From: JAVBQL01 sp031549085
Lineage (GTDB): Bacteria; Spirochaetota; GWE2-31-10; MWDO01
Reading direction: 5' to 3'
Length of the DNA: 64,000 nt
Assembly (NCBI GenBank): GCA_031549085.1
Contig: JAVBQL010000001.1
Location: 1 to 64,000 of the forward strand
Part shown: in pieces, positions 53,287-61,697 of the stretch
Position numbering within the stretch: position 1 is the stretch's first letter
Layout: each line of letters begins with the position of its first letter
The notes under the pieces: model-generated
What the model was told of the DNA's origin: nothing
The model's database searches: none
Seen by the model: the letters and a program-made list of their open reading frames with translations, nothing else
Made by a program: the position numbers and the translations under genes

Positions 53287-54543
53287 CTATCCTTTTACTG
53301 CCCCACCTGTTAGACCAGAAATAATTCTATTTTGTAACGCCAACCATAACACTACAATAGGAAGAGAGCCTATAATCGATGCAGCACTAAAGACACCAAA
53401 TCTTGCGTCCTGCTGTGCATTCATAAAAAATCTTAAGCCCAGTGGCAATGTATAGTTCTCTTGCTTATTCAATACAACTGCCGCCAAAACGAATTCGTTA
53501 TACTGTCCAACAAAAGATAGTATTGTTGTTACAGCTAAAATTGGCTGAACCAACGGCAATATTATCATTGTAAAAGATTGCCAAGTAGTTGCGCCATCTA
53601 TTGTAGCAGACTCTTCAAGAGCCTTTGGAATCGAGTCAAAATAGCCCTTTACCATCCAGATATTGAAAGGTAATCCTCCACCTAGATAGATAAGTATCAA
53701 ACCTATCTTTCTGTCAATTCCAAATGCAGGGATAATTCCACCTAAATATTGTAATAACAGATACAATGCAACCATCGCCATGGTTCCAGGAAAAACTTGA
53801 ATGGTTAAAAGAACCATTAAACTCTCCTTTTTTCCACTGAATCTAAATCTACTTAATACATAGGCTGCCAATGCAGTAACAATAACCTGTATGATTGCAA
53901 CAGTACCAGCAACAAAGATAGAGTTCAACATCCACTGGAACATAGGATATTTTGCACCTTCAGCATTAGGAATTTTACCAGTAAAGAAGGCATGGAAATT
54001 TGCAAATGATGTTCTAACATCATATTTATACAAGAACTTATGTTCATCAATCCCATAGTAATTTTCAAAAAGTTGTTTCTCTGCTGATTCTACCAAAGCA
54101 GGATCAACACTATTTTTCCAGTTATCATAAGCCTCAATAAATTCTTTATACTCTTTAGATTCCAAATTTCTGGTATTTTTATCTATCATTATTATAGCTT
54201 TCTCTAAAACTGGCTTTGTTGTTTCCAATTTTGGTACATATTTTTTTACCTTTTTATCAGCCTCAATTTTAGCGATATTGTCTTTAGTCTCACCATCAAG
54301 AACCATTGCTATTCTATTTTTTAGAATAGGCTTGGTTATCTTATTGTTTCTTCTATTAGCGATAGATGTATCTGTCCATGTATTCACATCAACCAATGGT
54401 CCATAGATAGCTTGGTTAGTTCTAAATCCAGCAGAAATAACATAAATTATTGGAAGCAAAACAATCATTGCAACAAATATTAATACTATATGAGATAGAA
54501 TCTCTTTAATAATATCACCCGCAGTTTTATTAGACTTACGCAT
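53287..54543 (-). CDS. malG: MalG-type sugar ABC transporter permease with an enlarged periplasmic loop
   Basis: This 418-residue permease (E. coli MalG is 296) is probably for maltose or oligosaccharides. The first membrane helix (about 15-35) is followed by a hydrophilic insertion to about residue 200 that is absent from ordinary MalG. Five more helices follow, along with the cytoplasmic EAA loop ALEESATIDGATTWQSFTMIILP that contacts the ATPase. It ends NRIISGLTGGAVKG, as MalG does. Its start overlaps the malF stop by eight bases (ATGCGTAA). It is last in the operon, before a terminator. The ATPase (MalK) gene is not adjacent. Confidence 0.88.
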   Translation of the reverse strand: MRKSNKTAGDIIKEILSHIVLIFVAMIVLLPIIYVISAGFRTNQAIYGPLVDVNTWTDTSIANRRNNKITKPILKNRIAMVLDGETKDNIAKIEADKKVKKYVPKLETTKPVLEKAIIMIDKNTRNLESKEYKEFIEAYDNWKNSVDPALVESAEKQLFENYYGIDEHKFLYKYDVRTSFANFHAFFTGKIPNAEGAKYPMFQWMLNSIFVAGTVAIIQVIVTALAAYVLSRFRFSGKKESLMVLLTIQVFPGTMAMVALYLLLQYLGGIIPAFGIDRKIGLILIYLGGGLPFNIWMVKGYFDSIPKALEESATIDGATTWQSFTMIILPLVQPILAVTTILSFVGQYNEFVLAAVVLNKQENYTLPLGLRFFMNAQQDARFGVFSAASIIGSLPIVVLWLALQNRIISGLTGGAVKG

Positions 54544-57175
54544 TGTCTACCTCCTTGAACGTTCCAGTAAATTTAAATTGTAGGAATGTTAGTGTACCAA
54601 TTATCAAGAATACTATAATTGCAATTGCGGATGCTAGTCCATAATCCTTATTCTGTTCACCAAAAGCAAGCTTGTATGTATATGATATCAATATATCTGT
54701 ATGTCCAGGGAGAACACCAGCAGCCATTGTTGGACCTCCACCTGTTAATAGATATATTCCGCCAAAGTTATTGAATGCAAAGGCGAATGAACCAACTAGC
54801 ATTGGGCCTAATGCCATTAGTAGCAATGGTAAAGTAATCATACCAAATTGTTGAACTTTTGTTGCTCCATCAACATCAGCGGCTTCATACATAGATGAAT
54901 CAATTGATTGCAAAGCGCCAAGACTTATAATCATAAAATATGGGAATGACAACCATAAATTAACTGTTAATGTACTTATCTTTGCAAGCCACCCATCCAT
55001 TAGCCAAGGAACGTTTATATTAAAGAAGTTATTAATAACACCAAAATCTTTATTCAAAAAACCGCTCCACATTAAAATTGTTACAAATGATGGAATAGCA
55101 TATGGAAGGATAAATAGTGTTCTATAAAAGTATTTTCCCTTAAAATCGCTGGCATTGAAAACAAGTGCTAATGCAAGTCCAAGAGCAAAGGATGTTAGAA
55201 CAGAGAAAGCCGCCCATGCAACTGTCCATAAGAAAACAAACAAGAATGGAGCCGTTATATTTTTACTTGATACTATTTTTTGGAAATTTTTTGCACCTAT
55301 CCAAATAGAGTAACCAGGCTCTATCGATGTATACTCATCTATATTTGAGTTCTCGAATTGAACAAGTTTAATATCTGCATATTTAGGGAATTTTTGACTG
55401 TTCAGTGCATTCTTTCTCTTATCTTTCTCTTTGTTTAAGTTATAAACACCACTTGTATCTAACAAATCCCAAAGTCTCTTTTTTAAGCTTCTATATACCT
55501 CTTCATTAGCTACATCTATTTTATCTTGCTGAAGGGTATATGTATTTGTTGAAGTAATGCCAACTCTATAATAAAATAGAAGATAATTTTTATCTTGATT
55601 ACCTTGATTTTCATCTATAGCTTTTGCAGTTATTTTCTCAAGGATCTTTTTGTTCATTACTTCAGCATCAATAGAGTCAGGAAGATCTGGATATTCTGAA
55701 TCAATTCTTGATTTTTGGAGTTGTAAAAACTCTTTTCTGTACTCATTTCTACCCTTATTAAATTTTGTTATCTCTTTATTAATCTCTTTTAATTTTGAAT
55801 TAACACTATTTAATTTAGCTTTATCCACCATATTTATAGGAGTATTGATTATGCCATCTAAATCCAATTCTCCAATTTGAGACTCAACACCTGTAGTTTT
55901 TCTAAAATGATCGCTTAGATATGTCTCAACAACAGAGTCCGTCTCCAAATTCAAAAGACCATAGTCAAATTCAAGTTTGGATAAATAATATTCTTTCCAA
56001 AACTTTACAGGCTCTGCATCTTTGGTTAAAACAAATCTTCCCTGTTTTGAATCCTCATAAACCGTGTTCTCTTTATCATAAACAAATGTCTCTCTATTTA
56101 ACTTCTGCATTTTTTGTTTATTATCTGGATCAATTCTAAAAGAGTGCATTTTACTCAAGAACTGATTTGATGTTTCTATCAAATAGTTTGAATCTCCAAT
56201 AACCAGAGGAGTTAAATCTTTTAATCCCTCAAAAACATTATTTATATCCCTTATATCAACAAAAAGTTCATAATCTTCATCAGTAGCTTCCTCTACTCCC
56301 TCTCTATCATAAACTTTGTTTCCTAAGAGTTTCTTTCCTTTTGTATATTTATCAACTTCATCTAAAGATAGCTCTTTTAATTGAGTTGTTCCTTCAGAAA
56401 CATATATTTTTAAAGGAGGTAAAGTTTCAGAGTATGTCTCATAAACTTCAGCAACTTCATTACCACTACTATCATATAATGTTTCTTCAGCATCAACCTC
56501 AATAACATTGCTTTTGTTTGGGCTATTTTTAGTTACTTTATTTTGTGAATAAAGAATAATAGTAACATCTTCTAGTTTTATTTTCTTATCAAGGTAGTTA
56601 GATGTGAGTTCTGGAATTTTCTTACCATAGAACTCTATATCTTTCATTTCATAAATATAGTCTTCAGATTTTTTTTGCTTTTCCCATTTCTCTACTTTTT
56701 TAGAAAAATCATCATAAGCTTTTTTATAAGCTTTCATATATTCATCTACTTGACCTTTTGGTGCATAGAACTCAGCAAATAGAGCTGGATATGCATAATT
56801 GGTCTCCCACTGTTCAGTTAGGAGTTTCTCTTTTGTCTTCTCCTTAGAAAACATATGACCGGTACCAAAGTTTGTAAATGCTATATAAATTGTGTAGACT
56901 ATAGGGTAGGCAGTAAAAACAAGTATAATAATCATTGCGGGCAGCATATATCTATATATGTACAGTCCCTTATGCCATATAGTCAAAAGTATGAATCCTG
57001 TAGCCAGTATAATCAATGCAGGAATGGCAACATTCTTGTAGACCGTAAAAACTCTTACTACAAGAAAGCCTCCTATAAAAATGAAGAGAATACTAGCGAG
57101 GATTTTTCCGATACTAAATGGATTCTCCTTATTATAGGACTCCTCCACTTCGAACTTCTTATCATCCTTACTCAT
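54536..57175 (-). CDS. malF: MalF-type sugar ABC transporter permease with a very large periplasmic insertion
   Basis: This 879-residue protein compares with 514 in E. coli. Three N-terminal helices (about 20-105) lead to a periplasmic region of more than 500 residues (about 110-640), against about 180 for the known MalF P2 loop. It is highly charged, with helical stretches and a beta-rich part (ETLYDSSGNEVAEVYETY). The permease core occupies 650-879 with the EAA loop SSMYEAADVDGATKVQQFGM. MalF P2 in E. coli contacts the binding protein; here the loop may embrace it more fully or reach across the spirochaete periplasm. A terminator separates it from malE. Confidence 0.88.
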   Translation of the reverse strand: MSKDDKKFEVEESYNKENPFSIGKILASILFIFIGGFLVVRVFTVYKNVAIPALIILATGFILLTIWHKGLYIYRYMLPAMIIILVFTAYPIVYTIYIAFTNFGTGHMFSKEKTKEKLLTEQWETNYAYPALFAEFYAPKGQVDEYMKAYKKAYDDFSKKVEKWEKQKKSEDYIYEMKDIEFYGKKIPELTSNYLDKKIKLEDVTIILYSQNKVTKNSPNKSNVIEVDAEETLYDSSGNEVAEVYETYSETLPPLKIYVSEGTTQLKELSLDEVDKYTKGKKLLGNKVYDREGVEEATDEDYELFVDIRDINNVFEGLKDLTPLVIGDSNYLIETSNQFLSKMHSFRIDPDNKQKMQKLNRETFVYDKENTVYEDSKQGRFVLTKDAEPVKFWKEYYLSKLEFDYGLLNLETDSVVETYLSDHFRKTTGVESQIGELDLDGIINTPINMVDKAKLNSVNSKLKEINKEITKFNKGRNEYRKEFLQLQKSRIDSEYPDLPDSIDAEVMNKKILEKITAKAIDENQGNQDKNYLLFYYRVGITSTNTYTLQQDKIDVANEEVYRSLKKRLWDLLDTSGVYNLNKEKDKRKNALNSQKFPKYADIKLVQFENSNIDEYTSIEPGYSIWIGAKNFQKIVSSKNITAPFLFVFLWTVAWAAFSVLTSFALGLALALVFNASDFKGKYFYRTLFILPYAIPSFVTILMWSGFLNKDFGVINNFFNINVPWLMDGWLAKISTLTVNLWLSFPYFMIISLGALQSIDSSMYEAADVDGATKVQQFGMITLPLLLMALGPMLVGSFAFAFNNFGGIYLLTGGGPTMAAGVLPGHTDILISYTYKLAFGEQNKDYGLASAIAIIVFLIIGTLTFLQFKFTGTFKEVDNA

Positions 57176-57213
57176 TTGAAATCTCCAAATTATCTCTTTT
57201 TGTTTTAACTTTT

Positions 57214-57256
57214 AAATATAAAAATTAACTCTACTTTATTTCTAAAGTAGAGTTAA
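57214..57256 (-). terminator. Intrinsic terminator between malE and malF
   Basis: TTAACTCTACTTT (57225-57237) and AAAGTAGAGTTAA (57244-57256) form a perfect 13-bp stem with a six-base loop. On the minus strand it is followed by TTTTTATATTT. It probably lets most transcripts stop after malE, giving excess binding protein. Confidence 0.85.
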
Positions 57257-57269
57257 AAATAGAAGAGGG

Positions 57270-58484
57270 TTATTCGTATCTAGCAGAATTTTTCCCTATC
57301 TCTGATCTTATAGTATTACAAGCAGTCTTCAATGAGTTCTCTACAGTTGTCTCTCCTGTATTAAACTTATCAATCATACCACCAGCATAGTTCCAAACAA
57401 CAGCCATAGCTTTAACGTTTGGCATTAAAACACCATCATTTGCAGAATCAATCATAATTTTTATGCTAGGGTTCTTTGCAGACACCTCATCACCAGCCTT
57501 AATGTGTGCTGGAGGTCTTCCACCTGCGTTAAACATATCAATTTGTCCACTCTTTTCACCAGCATAGTTGATAACAAAATCTTTAGCAAAGTCCAAAGAT
57601 TTTGAAGCGTTGTTGATCATAAACCCACGAGCACCAATGAAAGATCTTGATACTTTACCATTAAGTGTAGGAAGTTTTGCAACACCAACGTTATCATCAC
57701 CAATTGCGTTAGTATATGATTTATAGTTCCAGCAGCCATCCATAACCATAGCAACTTTACCATCTAAGAAAGAAGACTCAACTGTACCATTGTTAGTAGA
57801 AGATGGAACAACTCCCTCTTTTACTAATTTATAGATGAACTCACCTGCAACAATAGCTCCAGGAGTATCTAATCCAACGTCAGTAATGTCATATTTTCCA
57901 TTAGAAGCCTCTTTAAAAATGTAAGCACCTTGAGAACCAAAGAAAGGGAAATTTCTATGAAAGTCATTGTTTATACCATATAAGAAACCATATTCTCCGC
58001 CTTTGGTCATGCCTTTTGCAACTGTAAGAAGTTCTTCCCATGTAGCAGGAACAGACTTAATCTTCTTCTTATTATAAAAGATTACTAATGCTTCAAAATC
58101 ATATGGAACACCATATATTTTGCCATTATATGTGTAACCTTTAACAGTTAGTGGATAGTATCTCTTGATTTGATCTTGAGTTAAGTTTACCTCAGCAATA
58201 ACACCATTTTTTGCCAACTCACCGACCCAGTCATGAGCACCAACTAGGATATCTGGAGCTGTACCAGCTTTTGCAGCAGAAATATATTTACTTCTTGGCT
58301 CTGCTTGAATCTCAATCTCAACATCAATCTTTTTTTCTTTCTTAAAAACCTTCTTTAAAGGCTCGATTCCAGCAACCTCTTTATCAGTACACCATACTGT
58401 TACCTTTCTTCTTTGAGCAAAGCTCGGAATAGCTATCATAAATAAAAGTAAGACAGCAATGAAAAGAGATAAAAATTTTTTCAT
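57270..58484 (-). CDS. malE: MalE-type periplasmic sugar-binding protein
   Basis: This 404-residue protein has a signal peptide (MKKFLSLFIAVLLLFMIAIP SFA, cleavage after about residue 23). Mature features of the maltose/maltodextrin-binding family are KVTVWCTDKEVAGIEPLKKVF, APDILVGAHDWVGELAKNG, GKIYGVPYDFEALVIFYNKK, VPATWEELL, GSQGAYIF, GKVAMVMDGCWNY and SRSFIGARGFMIN. It delivers sugar to MalFG. AAGGAGG precedes the ATG. It is the first gene of the operon, with palindromes upstream. The exact sugar is not readable. Confidence 0.9.
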   Translation of the reverse strand: MKKFLSLFIAVLLLFMIAIPSFAQRRKVTVWCTDKEVAGIEPLKKVFKKEKKIDVEIEIQAEPRSKYISAAKAGTAPDILVGAHDWVGELAKNGVIAEVNLTQDQIKRYYPLTVKGYTYNGKIYGVPYDFEALVIFYNKKKIKSVPATWEELLTVAKGMTKGGEYGFLYGINNDFHRNFPFFGSQGAYIFKEASNGKYDITDVGLDTPGAIVAGEFIYKLVKEGVVPSSTNNGTVESSFLDGKVAMVMDGCWNYKSYTNAIGDDNVGVAKLPTLNGKVSRSFIGARGFMINNASKSLDFAKDFVINYAGEKSGQIDMFNAGGRPPAHIKAGDEVSAKNPSIKIMIDSANDGVLMPNVKAMAVVWNYAGGMIDKFNTGETTVENSLKTACNTIRSEIGKNSARYE

Positions 58485-58522
58485 TCTTAAAAATCCTCCT
58501 TAAGGATAAAACTAAAAAAATG

Positions 58523-58583
58523 AGTTTGTCTTACGACAACAAACTAGATAAATATTGTTATACTTGCAAGAATACAAGTATAA
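58523..58583 (-). promoter_or_regulatory. Two palindromes in the malE leader, candidate operators
   Basis: AGTTTGT/ACAAACT (58523-58529, 58539-58545) has an inner TTGTC/GACAA. TTATACTTG/CAAGTATAA (58558-58566, 58575-58583) has an eight-base spacer. They lie 39-99 bases upstream of malE, where a LacI- or TetR-type regulator would bind. The regulator gene is not in the window. Confidence 0.5.
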
Positions 58584-58924
58584 TTCTATATTATTAAAAC
58601 ACATATTATTCATATATTCAAGAAAAATTATTTAAAATCTACATTTAAAAAATATTTTATTTTTTATTAAATATAATTTTATAAAAAAATAGAGGCGACG
58701 TTTATATTTATTGCATTAAATATACAAAAAAAATAGAATTACTTTTATGAAAAGTCCATAAACAAAGAAACATTATTTATATACGATTAAATTTAGATAC
58801 ACAATTTTAAAACAATCTATATTACAAAATAAAAACATATACTAAATATTAAAATTATATTATATATTAAAAAAGAAATAATGCACATAAATAGCACCCC
58901 ATCTATAATAAGGAGTCTAAAAGA
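58584..58924. other. AT-rich remainder of the divergent malE-fhs gap
   Basis: Nothing beyond general A/T richness and possible -10-like TATAAT sequences is visible. No hairpin or open frame. It should hold the promoter for the formate-THF ligase gene. Confidence 0.4.
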
Positions 58925-60568
58925 ATGAAGAAAGATATCGAAATTGCACAGAATAAAATACTACTCTCAATTGATAAAATAGCAAAAAAACTTAATATAA
59001 ATGAAGATGAGATAGAGTTATATGGAAAATATAAAGCAAAACTATCTAATACTTTGATTAATAGACTAAAAGATAGAAAAGATGGAAAACTAATATTGGT
59101 AACTGCTATCAATCCAACACCAGCGGGAGAGGGAAAAACAACAATCACTGTTGGTTTAGGTGATGCACTTTGTAAACTTGGAAAAGAGACAATAATTGCT
59201 CTTAGAGAACCATCTTTAGGACCATGTATGGGCATGAAAGGTGGTGCAACCGGTGGGGGATATGCACAAGTCATCCCTATGGAAGATATAAATTTACATT
59301 TTACAGGAGATATTCACGCTATAACAGCGGCACACAACCTCATCTCTGCTATGTTGGATAACTCTCTCTATTTTGGAAATCCATTAAACATTGATATAAA
59401 TAATATTAAATGGCAAAGAGCTTTGGATATAAATGATAGAAGCCTTCGCAGCATAACAATAGGAAGTGATGCTACTTTAAGAAGAGATGGTTTTATTATT
59501 ACAGTAGCATCAGAAATTATGGCAATTCTATGTCTTGCTAAAGATATAAAAGACCTAAGAGAGAGAATTGCAAAAATTATTGTAGCTTATAATAAAGAAG
59601 GGGAAATTGTTACTGTTAAAGACTTAAAATGTGTTGGAGCAGTTGTTGTTCTTTTGAAAGATGCAATGAAACCAAATTTGGTACAAACTTTAGAAGAGAA
59701 CCCGGTAATAATTCATGGTGGTCCATTTGCAAATATTGCTCATGGATGTAATAGTGTAATAGCAACAAACACAGCGATTAAACTTGCTGAATATGTTGTA
59801 ACAGAGGCTGGTTTTGGAGCTGATCTTGGAGCTGAAAAATTCTTTGATATAAAATGTAGAGTTTCTGATATTAAACCATCAATTGTTGTTCTTGTTGCAA
59901 CTATTAGGGCACTAAAATATAATGGAAATGTCAATAATATTGAAGATGATAAATCTCTAGAAAGAGGAATTGCCAACTTAGAACAGCATATTGAAAACTT
60001 AAAAAAATATAATCTACCTGTTGTCGTTACATTAAATCAATTTTCAGATGATACTAAAGATGAGATTGATTTTGTTAGAAATTTTTGTAAAAATTTAAGT
60101 GTAGATTTTGCTTTAGCAACAGTATGGGAAAATGGTGGAAGTGGTGGAATTGAGCTTGCAAAAACAGTATTAGCTAATATTAATAGAAAAAATGATTTCA
60201 AACTGTTATACAATGATAATCTGACCATTAAAGAAAAAATTGAAACAATAGCAAAAGAGATATATAGAGCTGATGGAGTTATTTATAATTCAAAGGTAGA
60301 GAAGGAGATAGAAAAAATAGGTAATTTTGGATTCTCAAACTTACCGATATGTATAGCAAAAACTCAATATTCTTTCTCTGATAATCCAAAATTACTTGCT
60401 GCTCCGAGAGGCTTCAAAATAACTATAAGCGATATCAAACTCTCTTCAGGCGCAGGGTTTATCGTTGCAATTGCTGGCTCTATTATGACAATGCCAGGGC
60501 TGCCAAAAAAGCCAGCAGCAGAAGATATTGATTTAGATGATAATGGTAATATTGTTGGACTATTTTAA
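58925..60568 (+). CDS. fhs: Formate-tetrahydrofolate ligase
   Basis: This 547-residue enzyme makes 10-formyl-THF from formate, THF and ATP, or runs in reverse to yield ATP. The nucleotide loop TPAGEGKTT lies at residues 65-73. REPSLGPCMGMKGGATGGGYAQVIP, DINLHFTGDIHAITAAHNL and the C-terminal IVAIAGSIMTMPGLPKKPAA are all family-typical. Length is normal (about 555). AAGGAG precedes the start. With metF in the same window it points to a one-carbon pathway as in acetogenic or purinolytic anaerobes; FolD was not found here. It appears monocistronic. Confidence 0.97.
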   Translation: MKKDIEIAQNKILLSIDKIAKKLNINEDEIELYGKYKAKLSNTLINRLKDRKDGKLILVTAINPTPAGEGKTTITVGLGDALCKLGKETIIALREPSLGPCMGMKGGATGGGYAQVIPMEDINLHFTGDIHAITAAHNLISAMLDNSLYFGNPLNIDINNIKWQRALDINDRSLRSITIGSDATLRRDGFIITVASEIMAILCLAKDIKDLRERIAKIIVAYNKEGEIVTVKDLKCVGAVVVLLKDAMKPNLVQTLEENPVIIHGGPFANIAHGCNSVIATNTAIKLAEYVVTEAGFGADLGAEKFFDIKCRVSDIKPSIVVLVATIRALKYNGNVNNIEDDKSLERGIANLEQHIENLKKYNLPVVVTLNQFSDDTKDEIDFVRNFCKNLSVDFALATVWENGGSGGIELAKTVLANINRKNDFKLLYNDNLTIKEKIETIAKEIYRADGVIYNSKVEKEIEKIGNFGFSNLPICIAKTQYSFSDNPKLLAAPRGFKITISDIKLSSGAGFIVAIAGSIMTMPGLPKKPAAEDIDLDDNGNIVGLF

Positions 60569-60720
60569 TTTTTTAATAGCAATGTTCTTTTTAATAACTA
60601 CCTTGTAGAATAGCTCTATTATCTTTCTGATTAATAAGACTCTCTTACATTTGTTCCATCAGTAAGTTCAGAAAAACAGTATTCCTAATATATATCAAAA
60701 AGAAGATAGGAGCTAAAAAA

Positions 60721-61674
60721 CTACTTTATTTTCATAAGCATACTTTTAATGTTCTCTACTTTTGGTATAAACTCATATTCCAAAAGGTCTCCAATCATTA
60801 CAGAGTCTTTATTTTCAATAGAGTTCATAAGCTCCTTAAGATTTAGAGTAAGGGTACTAAAAAAGTTCTCAAAATCCATCTCTTGCAGTATACCCTCATT
60901 ATCACTTCCCTTGCAAGATACAAATATTTTAATACTTTTTTCCAATATAGATGTTAATTCCTGTATCGTTTGCATAGCCTCTTTATCGGAGCCAGTTTGA
61001 AAAAGAAGAGGGACATTAGATAATTTAGGTACTATTGCATCTATCTCCCCCACTAAAAGGGAAGATTTATTACAAATCTCATTTGTGTCATCAGTCAACT
61101 CAACAGATTGAAGCCATCCCTTAACCTCTTTAATAGTTTTTAAAATTTTATCTATATCACTATTTGAGTTGTCAACAGCGTCTCTCCCCAAAGGGTAATT
61201 ATCTTTAGAAATATTCAGTAGTGTTTTATAGAGAGGTTCATATGCTTCATTGAAGATCTCACTATCAAAAGAGAACTTATCTTGATTTTTAAATAGAGAA
61301 CCAATCTTCTCTATACCATCTTTTAATAACTCAAGAGATTTATAGATCTTTTTGTATTCATCATTCCAATTGCTGCCATTAATAATATTAGAGATATATT
61401 TTATTATCTCCTCAAAGTTATTCATAAGAAGAAGTGTATGCCCAATAACATTTGTTGTCTCTATCTCAATTTTCTTGATATCATTTATTAAAATATTTTT
61501 TAAATTATCCTCATCTTCAAAAAGATACTCATTTCCATTTATTAATATTTTTGAGAGAAATTGCTGTGGTTTTAAAGTAATACAAAAATCAGCAATAGAT
61601 CTTATAATATCAAAGCTATTGTTATCATTTTCCAGTTCAAACTCGATGCTCTGTCCATTTACAAAAAGTTCCAT
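60721..61674 (-). CDS. Unknown protein co-transcribed with fliD
   Basis: This 317-residue protein starts 23 bases after the fliD stop and is surely in its operon. The first 75 residues are a small beta-rich domain (MELFVNGQSIEFELEND ... KILINGNEYLFEDED). The rest is helical (LLMNNFEEIIKYISNII, LVGEIDAIVPKLSNVP) without a membrane segment. In many bacteria fliS and fliT chaperones follow fliD. This one is larger and I cannot assign it to either, but a helper role in cap or filament assembly is plausible by position. Confidence 0.65.
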   Translation of the reverse strand: MELFVNGQSIEFELENDNNSFDIIRSIADFCITLKPQQFLSKILINGNEYLFEDEDNLKNILINDIKKIEIETTNVIGHTLLLMNNFEEIIKYISNIINGSNWNDEYKKIYKSLELLKDGIEKIGSLFKNQDKFSFDSEIFNEAYEPLYKTLLNISKDNYPLGRDAVDNSNSDIDKILKTIKEVKGWLQSVELTDDTNEICNKSSLLVGEIDAIVPKLSNVPLLFQTGSDKEAMQTIQELTSILEKSIKIFVSCKGSDNEGILQEMDFENFFSTLTLNLKELMNSIENKDSVMIGDLLEYEFIPKVENIKSMLMKIK

Positions 61675-61697
61675 AATTTTATTATTCCTTAAATTTA

